Below, in pieces: positions 43,509-52,000 of a stretch of 64,000 nucleotides of DNA. The stretch is from Desulfobacter curvatus DSM 3379 (lineage in GTDB: Bacteria > Desulfobacterota > Desulfobacteria > Desulfobacterales > Desulfobacteraceae): NCBI RefSeq assembly GCF_000373985.1, contig NZ_KB892913.1:1-64000 (forward strand), written 5' to 3'. The translations under genes were made by a program, and so were the position numbers. A model generated the notes under the pieces. That model searched no databases. It saw only the letters and a program-made list of their open reading frames with translations, and was not told the DNA's origin. The stretch's first letter is position 1, and each line of letters opens with the position of its first letter.

Positions 43509-46402
43509 TGAGTGCCATAAGCCAAGACATACTGGAATCCGCAATTTTGATTGTGGATGATGAACACAATGTTCTAAAATCATTGCGCAGGCGTTTAAAC
43601 CGCCATGGGTTCACCAACGTAAATACGGCGTTAAACGCGGAGCAGGGACTAACCATCATTCGGAATGCGGACAAACCGTTTTCCGTGATTCTGTCGGATC
43701 AGCACATGCCGGGAATCAGTGGTTACACGTTTTTTAATAAAGTCATGAATCTTTGCCCGGATTCAAGACGGATACTGATGACCGGCTATCATGATTTTGA
43801 TGTTGCCATGGATGCCATTAATCAAGGGGGAATTCATAAGTACATTACCAAACCCTGGGACGAATCTGATTTATTGACGATGCTGACCACTGAAATTGAA
43901 ATATATAACAACATCCATGAAAAAAGACGAATTAGCATTATTATCAAAAATCAAAACGCACAACTTTACCGGTTAGCCAAACAAAAGGCCTTGGAAAAAC
44001 AAGCATTTAAAAAGCAGGAAGCGGCGAAAAGGAAACAACTGGCGACCATTAAAAAGGTGCTGAACGAATTAGAAAAAGCCGAAAGCATGAAAAAAACGTT
44101 GCCGGGGCTGGACCATTTTTTTTCCGACAAACAAATCCAGGATCAAACCGTCATTATCCGGGCATTTGACATCATCAACCAGGAAATAGACACCATCCTT
44201 GGCCGCATGGCCCAAAAGCACAGCCTCTCTTTTCCCGCAGACGGCACTCATTCAGGCATGGCCTCCCCCGACTACGACCTGATTGATCAAATCCTGGGGA
44301 TCGCACTCCAAAATGCCATACCGTTAATGAGAAACATCCACCCCTCTTTTGGTGACGGCGTTGACATTGAGTCGTACACAACGGTTCCGGATATCTGGGA
44401 ACTTGCCCAAAAAGAGGGATTGCTTGAGACGGAACAAATTTTGGAATTAAAAGAACACATGGCACCCAAAGAGGGTGTTCCTCCCTCCCGAAGGGAACCT
44501 GAAGAGATACTCTCTGCATCAGGAGCACTCTCCCGGTTGGATATCAGCCGCCTTGTGGTAAAAAGACGGTTTATCCAGGCAAGAATTCTGGATAAATCCG
44601 GTGCCGGGAAACTGATTGATCAAAAGCTGATTTCGTCCGGGGCCCTGGAAATCTGTCTGTCAGAGCAGATGAGGCGGTTTAAGCGGAATGGAGAATGCGT
44701 TCCCGTAAGGGATCTTCTTTTAGAAAAAAATATGATCGACCACCACACCTGGCAAAAAATGTTTGAAGATGCCGCCGAAACAGACGTGGTGTGTGAACCT
44801 GAAGAAATATCAGAAACGATAAACCTGTCCGAGGATGAAATCCCTATTGAACTGATCGTTTCCAACGACGGCACCACGGCATGGATCAAAAATAAATTAC
44901 CGTTGCTCAAAGATGTTAACACAACATTGGTTAAGACGTTGCTGGAAAAAAGAGGGGTGGTATCCGGTATAATAGCGGATGAGCAAATCGCAAAGCTTCT
45001 AAGTGACTATCTGGGAGCCGGAGAAAAATGGATCGTGGCGCAAACGCCCATAACCCAGCCAGAGACAGACGGTAAAATTGAATATTTTATCAATACCAAT
45101 GACCGGCGCCCGGGGATTTTTAAAGAGGACGGCACCATAGATTTTAAAGACCGGGGCGATATCCCCTTTGTAAGAGAAGGAGAGCTTCTTGCAAAAAAAG
45201 TTCTCTGGGAAGAGGTTCCTGTAACCCCCAATATATTCGGAGAGCATATCCGGCTCGAACCACTGGAAAAAGTGGCGTTAAAAGGGGGGACCGGGACAAG
45301 GCTCTCCGAAGACGGGCTGGAATTGTACGCGGCCGGCGAAGGTGAGCCATGCCTGGACGGCAGGGGTATTATTTCTGTTTATCAAGAGCTTGTCGTTAAA
45401 AATGATGTGGGTTTTGAAACCGGTCATATCGATTTTAAGGGCAATGTATTTGTTCACGGTAGTATCAAGGATGGATTCAAAGTTTCCTGCGCCAATCTCA
45501 CAGTCAGTGAAATCAACGGTGGAATAATATCGACCACCGGAGACCTGAAAGTTTCAAAAGGGGTAATCAATGCACAGGTTTCAGCCCAGGGAAATATAAC
45601 CGCCCAATTTATTAATAAATCAAAGATTAGAGCCTTGGGCAATATGAACGTAACCAGGGAAATCATGGAATCCTCAATTTCCATCAACGGCCAATTCCTG
45701 AACAAGGAAGGCCGAATCATATCGTCTGCCATATGTGCAAAAATGGGACTGTTTGTGAGACTGGTGGGCACGGAAAAGTCAGAACCTTCTCTGCTCAAAC
45801 CCGGCAGTAACGATTACCTGAATGAAGTAAAAGACAAATTGACGAAAAAAGAAAATAAGACAAAAAACCTTATCAAAAAACTGACCCCCAAAAAGAAACA
45901 ATTGGAAGAAAAAAATTATGACATACATGAAAAAATTATGTTCCATTCCAGTTCCTGCGAAACGCTGAAAAACAATGCAGCCAAACTGCAGGCACAGGTA
46001 CAGGTACAACACATGACAAAAGACCCCAAAGCCCGTTTAAAAGAGGAATACAAAGAGACCGTTTTCCAGCTGAAAACTGTTGAAAAGACCATTAGAGAGT
46101 TGTTCAATACCCAGGATGGCCTGGTGGCTGAAATTGAGGCCCATCAGGAAAGTATTCAAAAAGCCATGGATAACCTGGCTGAAATTACTAACAGGATTAC
46201 GGAAATTGATCAGTTAAAAAAGCAAGATAACGGAATTCCCAGGGTGCAGATCTCCAAACATATACAAGCCGGAACCCGGATAATTGGCCCAAGTAGTGCC
46301 ATAAAAATTCAGCAGAGCATAGGCGCATGTAACATATTGGAAATAAAAAAGTCCTACGGCGACCTATCCACAGAAAAAGAGATGGTAATCCGGAATTTTT
46401 AA
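43508..46402 (+). CDS. REC-FapA (DUF342) fusion protein
   Basis: This 964-residue protein begins with a receiver (about 12-130; ILIVDDEHNVLKSLRRR, acceptor in VILSDQHMPGIS). A Lys-rich coiled coil (about 140-200) and a middle region with no family I recognise (about 210-440) follow. Next is a FapA/DUF342 beta-helix region (about 450-760) with DFKDRGDIPFVREGELLA, then repeated short strands (GNVFVHGSIKDGFKV, GDLKVSKGVINA, GNMNVTREIMESS). The C-terminus is a coiled coil ending in KMVIRNF-like residues. Stand-alone FapA proteins are polymer-like and linked to flagella or surface control; a receiver at the front is unusual. It is the last gene of the eight-gene signalling run. Confidence 0.85.
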   Translation: MSAISQDILESAILIVDDEHNVLKSLRRRLNRHGFTNVNTALNAEQGLTIIRNADKPFSVILSDQHMPGISGYTFFNKVMNLCPDSRRILMTGYHDFDVAMDAINQGGIHKYITKPWDESDLLTMLTTEIEIYNNIHEKRRISIIIKNQNAQLYRLAKQKALEKQAFKKQEAAKRKQLATIKKVLNELEKAESMKKTLPGLDHFFSDKQIQDQTVIIRAFDIINQEIDTILGRMAQKHSLSFPADGTHSGMASPDYDLIDQILGIALQNAIPLMRNIHPSFGDGVDIESYTTVPDIWELAQKEGLLETEQILELKEHMAPKEGVPPSRREPEEILSASGALSRLDISRLVVKRRFIQARILDKSGAGKLIDQKLISSGALEICLSEQMRRFKRNGECVPVRDLLLEKNMIDHHTWQKMFEDAAETDVVCEPEEISETINLSEDEIPIELIVSNDGTTAWIKNKLPLLKDVNTTLVKTLLEKRGVVSGIIADEQIAKLLSDYLGAGEKWIVAQTPITQPETDGKIEYFINTNDRRPGIFKEDGTIDFKDRGDIPFVREGELLAKKVLWEEVPVTPNIFGEHIRLEPLEKVALKGGTGTRLSEDGLELYAAGEGEPCLDGRGIISVYQELVVKNDVGFETGHIDFKGNVFVHGSIKDGFKVSCANLTVSEINGGIISTTGDLKVSKGVINAQVSAQGNITAQFINKSKIRALGNMNVTREIMESSISINGQFLNKEGRIISSAICAKMGLFVRLVGTEKSEPSLLKPGSNDYLNEVKDKLTKKENKTKNLIKKLTPKKKQLEEKNYDIHEKIMFHSSSCETLKNNAAKLQAQVQVQHMTKDPKARLKEEYKETVFQLKTVEKTIRELFNTQDGLVAEIEAHQESIQKAMDNLAEITNRITEIDQLKKQDNGIPRVQISKHIQAGTRIIGPSSAIKIQQSIGACNILEIKKSYGDLSTEKEMVIRNF

Positions 46403-46424
46403 CCCGAATTTAAGGAAATTAAAT

Positions 46425-48170
46425 TTGGCAGCTTTTTGGAATTTTCATATAAACGGCCATGGGCCGTCCTTGGTCTATCCACCCAGGCTTGGGCCCACAA
46501 CAAAGATAGAAAGAATCCAGTTAGTTGTTGGAGGCTTTCTTATAAAAAAAAGACTACTTTTTTTATTGATTCTTGTTTTTTTAGGGATTGGTATGCCTGT
46601 CATGGCAAACATCTCAAAAGAAAATAATATTCTGATGATTTTTTCCTGGCACAAGCGTATGCCCTGGCAGATGGAAATTGAAAAAGGCGTCGAACAATAT
46701 TACAAGGCACTGCCGTCAAAACCAAATCTATTTTATGAATATATGGATGCCGGACACTTCAACGGTCAGGGCCAGATCGACATTTTCAAAGAATATCTAT
46801 CAAAAAAATATGCCGGTTACCGGATTGATCATGTCATTTTTGAAAGCGCTCCTGCCGGCAAGCTGTTTACATCGTATCCTGATCTGTTTCAGGGAGCCCG
46901 AAAATACCTTTTAAACCCGGGTCCCATCAGTAAAAAAGCCCTTAAGAACCGATCAGTGGTTATTCCTGTGAATATTGATACTCAAAGGGCAGCAAAAGAA
47001 TTATTAAAGATCAGCCGGGGTAAAACAATATATCTGGTTGCCGGTGCAACGGAGCCCAGCAGGAAAAGGGTTGAAATATTTTTAGACCTATTCCCAAAGC
47101 TTAATCCGGATCAAAAGGTCAAATCCCTGATTGGACTGCCCATGGACCAGCTTTGTAAAAAGGTGTCACAATTGGATAAGGACGGTGTCATATTCTATTT
47201 ACTCATCATGCGGGATGGGGCCGGTGTCTGCCATACCCCTTATGATGCCGCAGCTCAAATCAGCCAAAATGCTACGGTACCGGTTTACAGTTTATGGACC
47301 TCTCTATTGGGAAGCGGAGTTGTCGGGGGGTATTTGCTTAGTGGAGAAATGGTCGGAGAACGGATGATAGCCGTATTGAAGGACCCTGAACTTGTCAAAG
47401 AGGCTGCCGGGAAATGGTCTGATCAATTCCATGGTTTTTTCTACGACTGGCGTCAACTGGAACGCTGGCATATCCACAAGAACACACTGCCTGCCCAAAG
47501 CAAAATATTATTCAAGAAAGGCTCCTTTTACGAATACTATTATAAAGAAATCATCTTAGTTTCGCTGGCCGTTATTTTATTAATTTCATTTTTCTGGAAT
47601 CACCGGCTGAAAATCGAAATAGAGAATCGGATAAGGACTGAGCAAGAGCTACAAGTGAGTGAAACTCGCTTCCGGACCCTTTCCGAGACAACGTCCGAAG
47701 GCGTTGCCATCACAAAAAACGGCGTCTTGATCGATGCCAATAAAAAAATGTGTGAGATGTTCGGTTACGGGTTTGAAGAACTCATGGGCATGAGGCCCAC
47801 CGATTTTGTGGTCCCTGAACACAAAGAAACGGTAAAATACCATGTCGCACAAGACGTTAAAAAACTCTATGAAGTGACCGGCATAAGAAAAAATCGTTCT
47901 GAATTTCCCCTGGAAGTCCAGGGCAAAAAAATTTCAATTAACGGACAAGAAGCAAGAGTTACCGTGATAAGAGATCTGACCGAACGAAAACGTTCTGAAG
48001 AGGAGATTAAAACCCTGCAGGGCCTGTTGCCCATTTGTTCTGTCTGCAAAAAAATCAGGGATGACAAAGGCTATTGGACCACTCTGGAAGCTTATATTTC
48101 CGACCATTCAGACGCAGAGTTCAGCCACAGCATATGTGATGAGTGTATAGAAAAAAAATACCCTGAATAA
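46425..48170 (+). CDS. Periplasmic-binding-domain/PAS sensor with C-terminal Cys-rich motif
   Basis: The open frame is 581 residues; the true start is uncertain because it runs through a dispersed repeat. The signal segment IKKRLLFLLILVFLGIGMPVMA starts near residue 40, behind GGAGG, but no ATG/GTG/TTG lies there; the only usable starts are TTG 46425 or inside the protein. The mature part has a Peripla_BP-like domain (about 65-365), a membrane helix (about 372-392), a PAS domain (about 415-520) and a short tail with CSVCKKIRDDKGYW and SHSICDECIEKKYPE, a CxxC pair common at the end of deltaproteobacterial PAS sensors. There is no kinase domain. It may act through protein contacts with the cluster upstream. 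Confidence 0.8.
   Translation: MAAFWNFHINGHGPSLVYPPRLGPTTKIERIQLVVGGFLIKKRLLFLLILVFLGIGMPVMANISKENNILMIFSWHKRMPWQMEIEKGVEQYYKALPSKPNLFYEYMDAGHFNGQGQIDIFKEYLSKKYAGYRIDHVIFESAPAGKLFTSYPDLFQGARKYLLNPGPISKKALKNRSVVIPVNIDTQRAAKELLKISRGKTIYLVAGATEPSRKRVEIFLDLFPKLNPDQKVKSLIGLPMDQLCKKVSQLDKDGVIFYLLIMRDGAGVCHTPYDAAAQISQNATVPVYSLWTSLLGSGVVGGYLLSGEMVGERMIAVLKDPELVKEAAGKWSDQFHGFFYDWRQLERWHIHKNTLPAQSKILFKKGSFYEYYYKEIILVSLAVILLISFFWNHRLKIEIENRIRTEQELQVSETRFRTLSETTSEGVAITKNGVLIDANKKMCEMFGYGFEELMGMRPTDFVVPEHKETVKYHVAQDVKKLYEVTGIRKNRSEFPLEVQGKKISINGQEARVTVIRDLTERKRSEEEIKTLQGLLPICSVCKKIRDDKGYWTTLEAYISDHSDAEFSHSICDECIEKKYPE
46451..46548 (+). repeat. Structured dispersed repeat, copy 2
   Basis: ACGGCC/GGCCGT hairpin across ATG, or TGGGCC (46460-46465) with GGCCCA (46492-46497). 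The second hairpin is closed by AGAAAG/CTTTCT and followed by the tail CTTATAAAAA. It overlaps the 5' end of the reading frame of the next sensor gene, which stays open through the repeat. Confidence 0.8.
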
Positions 48171-48230
48171 CAGCCATGGGCTGACCTGGTCTATCAACGC
48201 CCGGATTCAATCCAAAACATAACAATTTTT
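48168..48230 (+). repeat. Structured dispersed repeat, copy 3 (partial)
   Basis: Begins at the stop codon of the sensor gene. CAGCC/GGCTG hairpin across ATG; TGGGCTG (48177-48183) pairs with CAATCCA (48208-48214) with one wobble and one mismatch, so this copy is decayed. The second hairpin and CTTATAAAAA tail are absent. Confidence 0.65.
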
Positions 48231-48251
48231 AAAAATCGGTGTCCGGGGGGC

Positions 48252-48545
48252 TTGCGCACTTATGTGATCATATCGTATTGTTTTGCAGCATATTTCCACA
48301 AGACAAAGGAGGTTGCAAAAAAAATTTTGGGAACCGTTCTTGAGCCGGATAAACAGGCCTTTAAAGTGCTTACAAAGGCACAAATGCCATTTGGCAAATA
48401 CAAAGGCCGCCGTCTGGTAGACCTGCCCGAACCCTATCTGGTATGGTTCAGCCGACAGGGGCTTCCCCCGGGCAAATTAGGAGAGCAACTGCGTACGGTA
48501 TATGAAATAAAGCGTAATGGACTGGAGTACTTATTTAAGCCATGA
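48252..48545 (+). CDS. DUF3820-family protein
   Basis: Up to 97 residues; the conserved part is MPFGKYKGRRLVDLPEPYLVWF (shown here in two pieces: MPFGKYKGRRL and VDLPEPYLVWF) from about residue 45. The domain is also found fused to DEDD exonucleases such as ExoX relatives. The start is unclear: GTG 48252 has no ribosome site, while AAAGGAGG at 48305-48312 points to a later start, possibly TTG near 48327. The stop overlaps the sixA start (ATGA), so the two are coupled. The link to an exonuclease-helicase gene two genes downstream supports a role in DNA processing. Confidence 0.75.
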   Translation: MRTYVIISYCFAAYFHKTKEVAKKILGTVLEPDKQAFKVLTKAQMPFGKYKGRRLVDLPEPYLVWFSRQGLPPGKLGEQLRTVYEIKRNGLEYLFKP

Positions 48546-49042
48546 AAACACTTCACCTGATCCGCCATGCAAAATCCAGCTGGACGGACCAACGCCTTGC
48601 AGATATTGACAGGCCCCTGGCCCCAAGGGGCATCCGGGCATGCGCTGTCATGGCGCCTGAAATTGCAAAAACAGGCTGTGATTTCTCCAATGTTTTCACA
48701 AGTCCTGCAAAAAGGGCCAAAGAAACAATTGAAAGGATTGCCGGCAATCTTCAAGACATCTCTTTTACCTGGACCGTGGCAAAAAAGCTATACACCTTCA
48801 GCGCCCACGACCTTTTGACATTCTGCCGGCACGATCTGCCTGCAAACATTGACCAGGCTGTTATTGTGGGCCATAACCCGGCCTTTCATGAATTCTGCAA
48901 CCGGATGATGGCCGACACAACCCTAAAAAAGGTACCGACCTGCGCCTATGCCCGGCTGGAACTGGATGCCGATTCCTGGAACGATATCGGCCCCGGAAAA
49001 ATGAGGATTACTGCGTTTTTAACACCCAAAATGTTCCGGTAA
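48542..49042 (+). CDS. sixA: SixA-type phosphohistidine phosphatase
   Basis: This 166-residue histidine phosphatase has the phospho-acceptor motif LIRHAKSSW at residues 5-13, the second catalytic His in VGHNPAFHEF (about 107) and TSPAKRAKET (about 58). SixA removes phosphate from HPt domains (ArcB) and from the PTS carrier NPr. Length matches E. coli SixA (161). It overlaps its neighbours by ATGA on one side and by one base on the other (TAATG), so it is made with the helicase fusion. The window encodes an HPt-containing hybrid kinase that could be a substrate, which is inference. Confidence 0.88.
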   Translation: MKTLHLIRHAKSSWTDQRLADIDRPLAPRGIRACAVMAPEIAKTGCDFSNVFTSPAKRAKETIERIAGNLQDISFTWTVAKKLYTFSAHDLLTFCRHDLPANIDQAVIVGHNPAFHEFCNRMMADTTLKKVPTCAYARLELDADSWNDIGPGKMRITAFLTPKMFR

Positions 49043-52000
49043 TGGAGATCACCCAGGATATAGACCAAAATAGTGGACGGGAATCAGGCAGGATACCGTC
49101 CCCTGCACCAACGAATCTGCCTGCCGCCCTGCCCTTTGACCTGAAAACCTACCTGGCCAATCTCCTGATCATTGATTTCGAAGCCACACCCGATGGCGAT
49201 GTGTTTCACATCGGCGCCGTATTTAACGGGCGGGTTTTCAATGAAGTCAACATTTCGAATCCGGTCCCGGCACTCAAACGGCTGTCCCAATTTGCACAAG
49301 GTGCAACGTATGTCCTGGGGCACAATATTATCAAGCATGACCTGGCTCTGGTCCGGGAACATTGTCCGGATGCAGAAATTCTGTCTTTAATCCCCATTGA
49401 CACGCTGGTACTCTCGCCTTTGGCCTTTCCGGAAAATCCCTACCACCGGCTCATCAAAGGATATAAACTGTTAAGTACATCGAAGAACAATCCTGTGGCC
49501 GATGCAAAGCTTTCCATGGTGCTGTTTGAAGATGAACTGGCAGCCTTTCTTCTTTTAAAAAAGACCGAACCAGGGCTCATTGCTTTTTTTGCCTGGGCCT
49601 TTGACCTGCCGTCAGGAAAATTTAAGGGGATCAGCCGGCTTTTTGAAAAAATAGGCAAAGAGAAACCCGATGAAAGCTGTGCCCGGGATCTGTTTTTAAA
49701 TTTATGCCAAGACAGGGGCTGTGCCAAAGCGGCCCGGGAAATCTGGAAAGAAATCTGCCGGACGCCAAACAGGAAACCGGAACTTGCCTACCTGGTTTCC
49801 TGGTTGCGGGTTGCCGGCGGCAACTCTGTTCTTGCAGGCTGGGTGCTCCACGAGTTTAACGGCATCGCGGATCTGGTTTCAAGGCTTCGGATGGCCTGCG
49901 GGGATGACGCCTGTACCTTTTGCGCACAGCATAACAATCCGGAACGCCTTTTAAATAAATATTTCGGGTTCAACGCGTATCGGAGCATCCCCGACGGCCG
50001 GATGCTCCAGCGTGAAATCGTTTCCGCGTCCCTTTCCGGGCGTCATCACCTGGCCATCCTGCCCACGGGCGGCGGCAAATCCATCTGCTACCAGATCCCG
50101 GCACTTCACCTATATGAACGGACAGGCGCGCTCACCATTGTCATTTCACCCCTCAAGGCCCTGATGAAGGACCAGGTGGACAACCTCAACCATGCCACCG
50201 GCACCCAGGCCGCCGCAGCAATCAACGGCAGCCTGACCCTTCCCGAGCGGGGCGCCGTGGTGGAAAAGGTGCGGTTGGGCGACATCGGGCTTTTGTACAT
50301 CTCTCCTGAACAACTGCGAAATAAAAGCGTGGTGGAACTGATCGCCTCCCGCCAGGTGGGCTGCTGGATATTCGACGAAGCCCATTGCCTGTCAAAATGG
50401 GGACATGACTTCAGGCCCGACTACCTGCACGTGGCAGATCTCATTGCCGACCAGAAAAAGCGATCCAGCCGGCTGCCGGTGATCGGTGCTTTCACAGCCA
50501 CGGCCAAAAAAGATGTCAAAGAAGAAATCCGCCAGCATTTTAATGAAAAGCTCTGCCTTGATTTAGACGGCTTTGAAGGAGGTGTCGACCGGGACAACCT
50601 TCACTTTTACGTCTATCCTGTCACAGCCGCTGAAAAATACGATGTCATTGCCCGCACCCTGAACGACAATCTGTCAGAGACAAAGGGCAGTGCCATTGTC
50701 TATTGCGCATCCCGGAAAGGCACCGAAGCGTTAAGCCAGTTTCTCAGCGAACGCGGTATTGTCTGCCGGGCCTTTCATGCCGGTCGAACCGAACCGGACA
50801 AGCGCAATATCCAGGATGAATTTGTCTCAGGCAGCATCCCTGTGATCTGCGCCACTAACGCCTTTGGCATGGGCATCGACAAAAAGGATATCCGGCTGGT
50901 CATCCATGCGGATATCCCGGGTTCCCTTGAAAACTATCTCCAGGAAGCCGGCAGGGCCGGACGGGACCAGGACCTTGCCGACTGCATCCTGCTTTATGAA
51001 CAGGATGACATTGACAGCCAGTTCTCCTTGAATGCCTATTCTAAACTGACGTTACAGGACATCAAAAAAATCCTCAAAGTGCTGAAAGACCGGGGCAAAA
51101 AACATCCCGAAATCGTGATCACTCCGGCAGAAATCCTTCGCCTGGCAGGATATGAGCACATGGGCGGTGATGATCAAAGGGCCAGGATTGCCGTGGCCTG
51201 GTTGGAGAGACGGGGCTTTATCCGGCGGGATTTCAACCGCACCCTGTTTTTCAAGGGGGTACCTTTGGTGAAAAGCCTGGATGAGGCGGAAAAGAAACTT
51301 AAAAGGCTTAACCTGTCCCGAACCGTTCACTCGGTATATATGACGCTGTTGCAGACGCTTTTTAACGAAAAGAAAAACGCCCTGATCTCGGCGGACATGC
51401 TGTGCGAGGCCCTTAGCGGCATTGAAAACCTGCCGGATAAATACCTGGATCCGCGCACCATCATAACCGAACTGAACAATATGGCCAATGCAGGGCTCAT
51501 CCGGGAAGGGTCAGTGATGACCGCCTTTATCCGGCCAAAGGGCAAAAACAGCGCCGGGGATCTGTTGGACCTTTTTTCCCGCATGGAAAAAAACATGGCC
51601 GACCTGATGGCAGAACTCTCCCCGGAATCCAGTGCGGACAAAGCCGACCTGATCAATCTGCGCCTGGTGGCCCAGCGTCTCAAGGACAAAGGATTTTCAA
51701 CCGCCACCACGGATATTTGTACCACCTTACTGCATATCATGGCCGCCGACCAGGGGGAATCCGGAGGCAAAAGTTTGAAGGTCGCCGGGAAAAAAGGTGC
51801 AGAACAGCAGCGGGTCTTTGTTAATGTACCCTGGCAAATTTTAAAAGAACGCATGGACCTGCGCCACCGGTGCGCCCGGGTTTGTATTGACGTCATCATA
51901 AAAAATCTTGGACCGGATCTTAAATCCGCCCAGAAAGAGATCCTGGGGCAATTTTTTCTCTCGGACATCACCCAGGCCATGACCCAAGACATTTTTCTGT

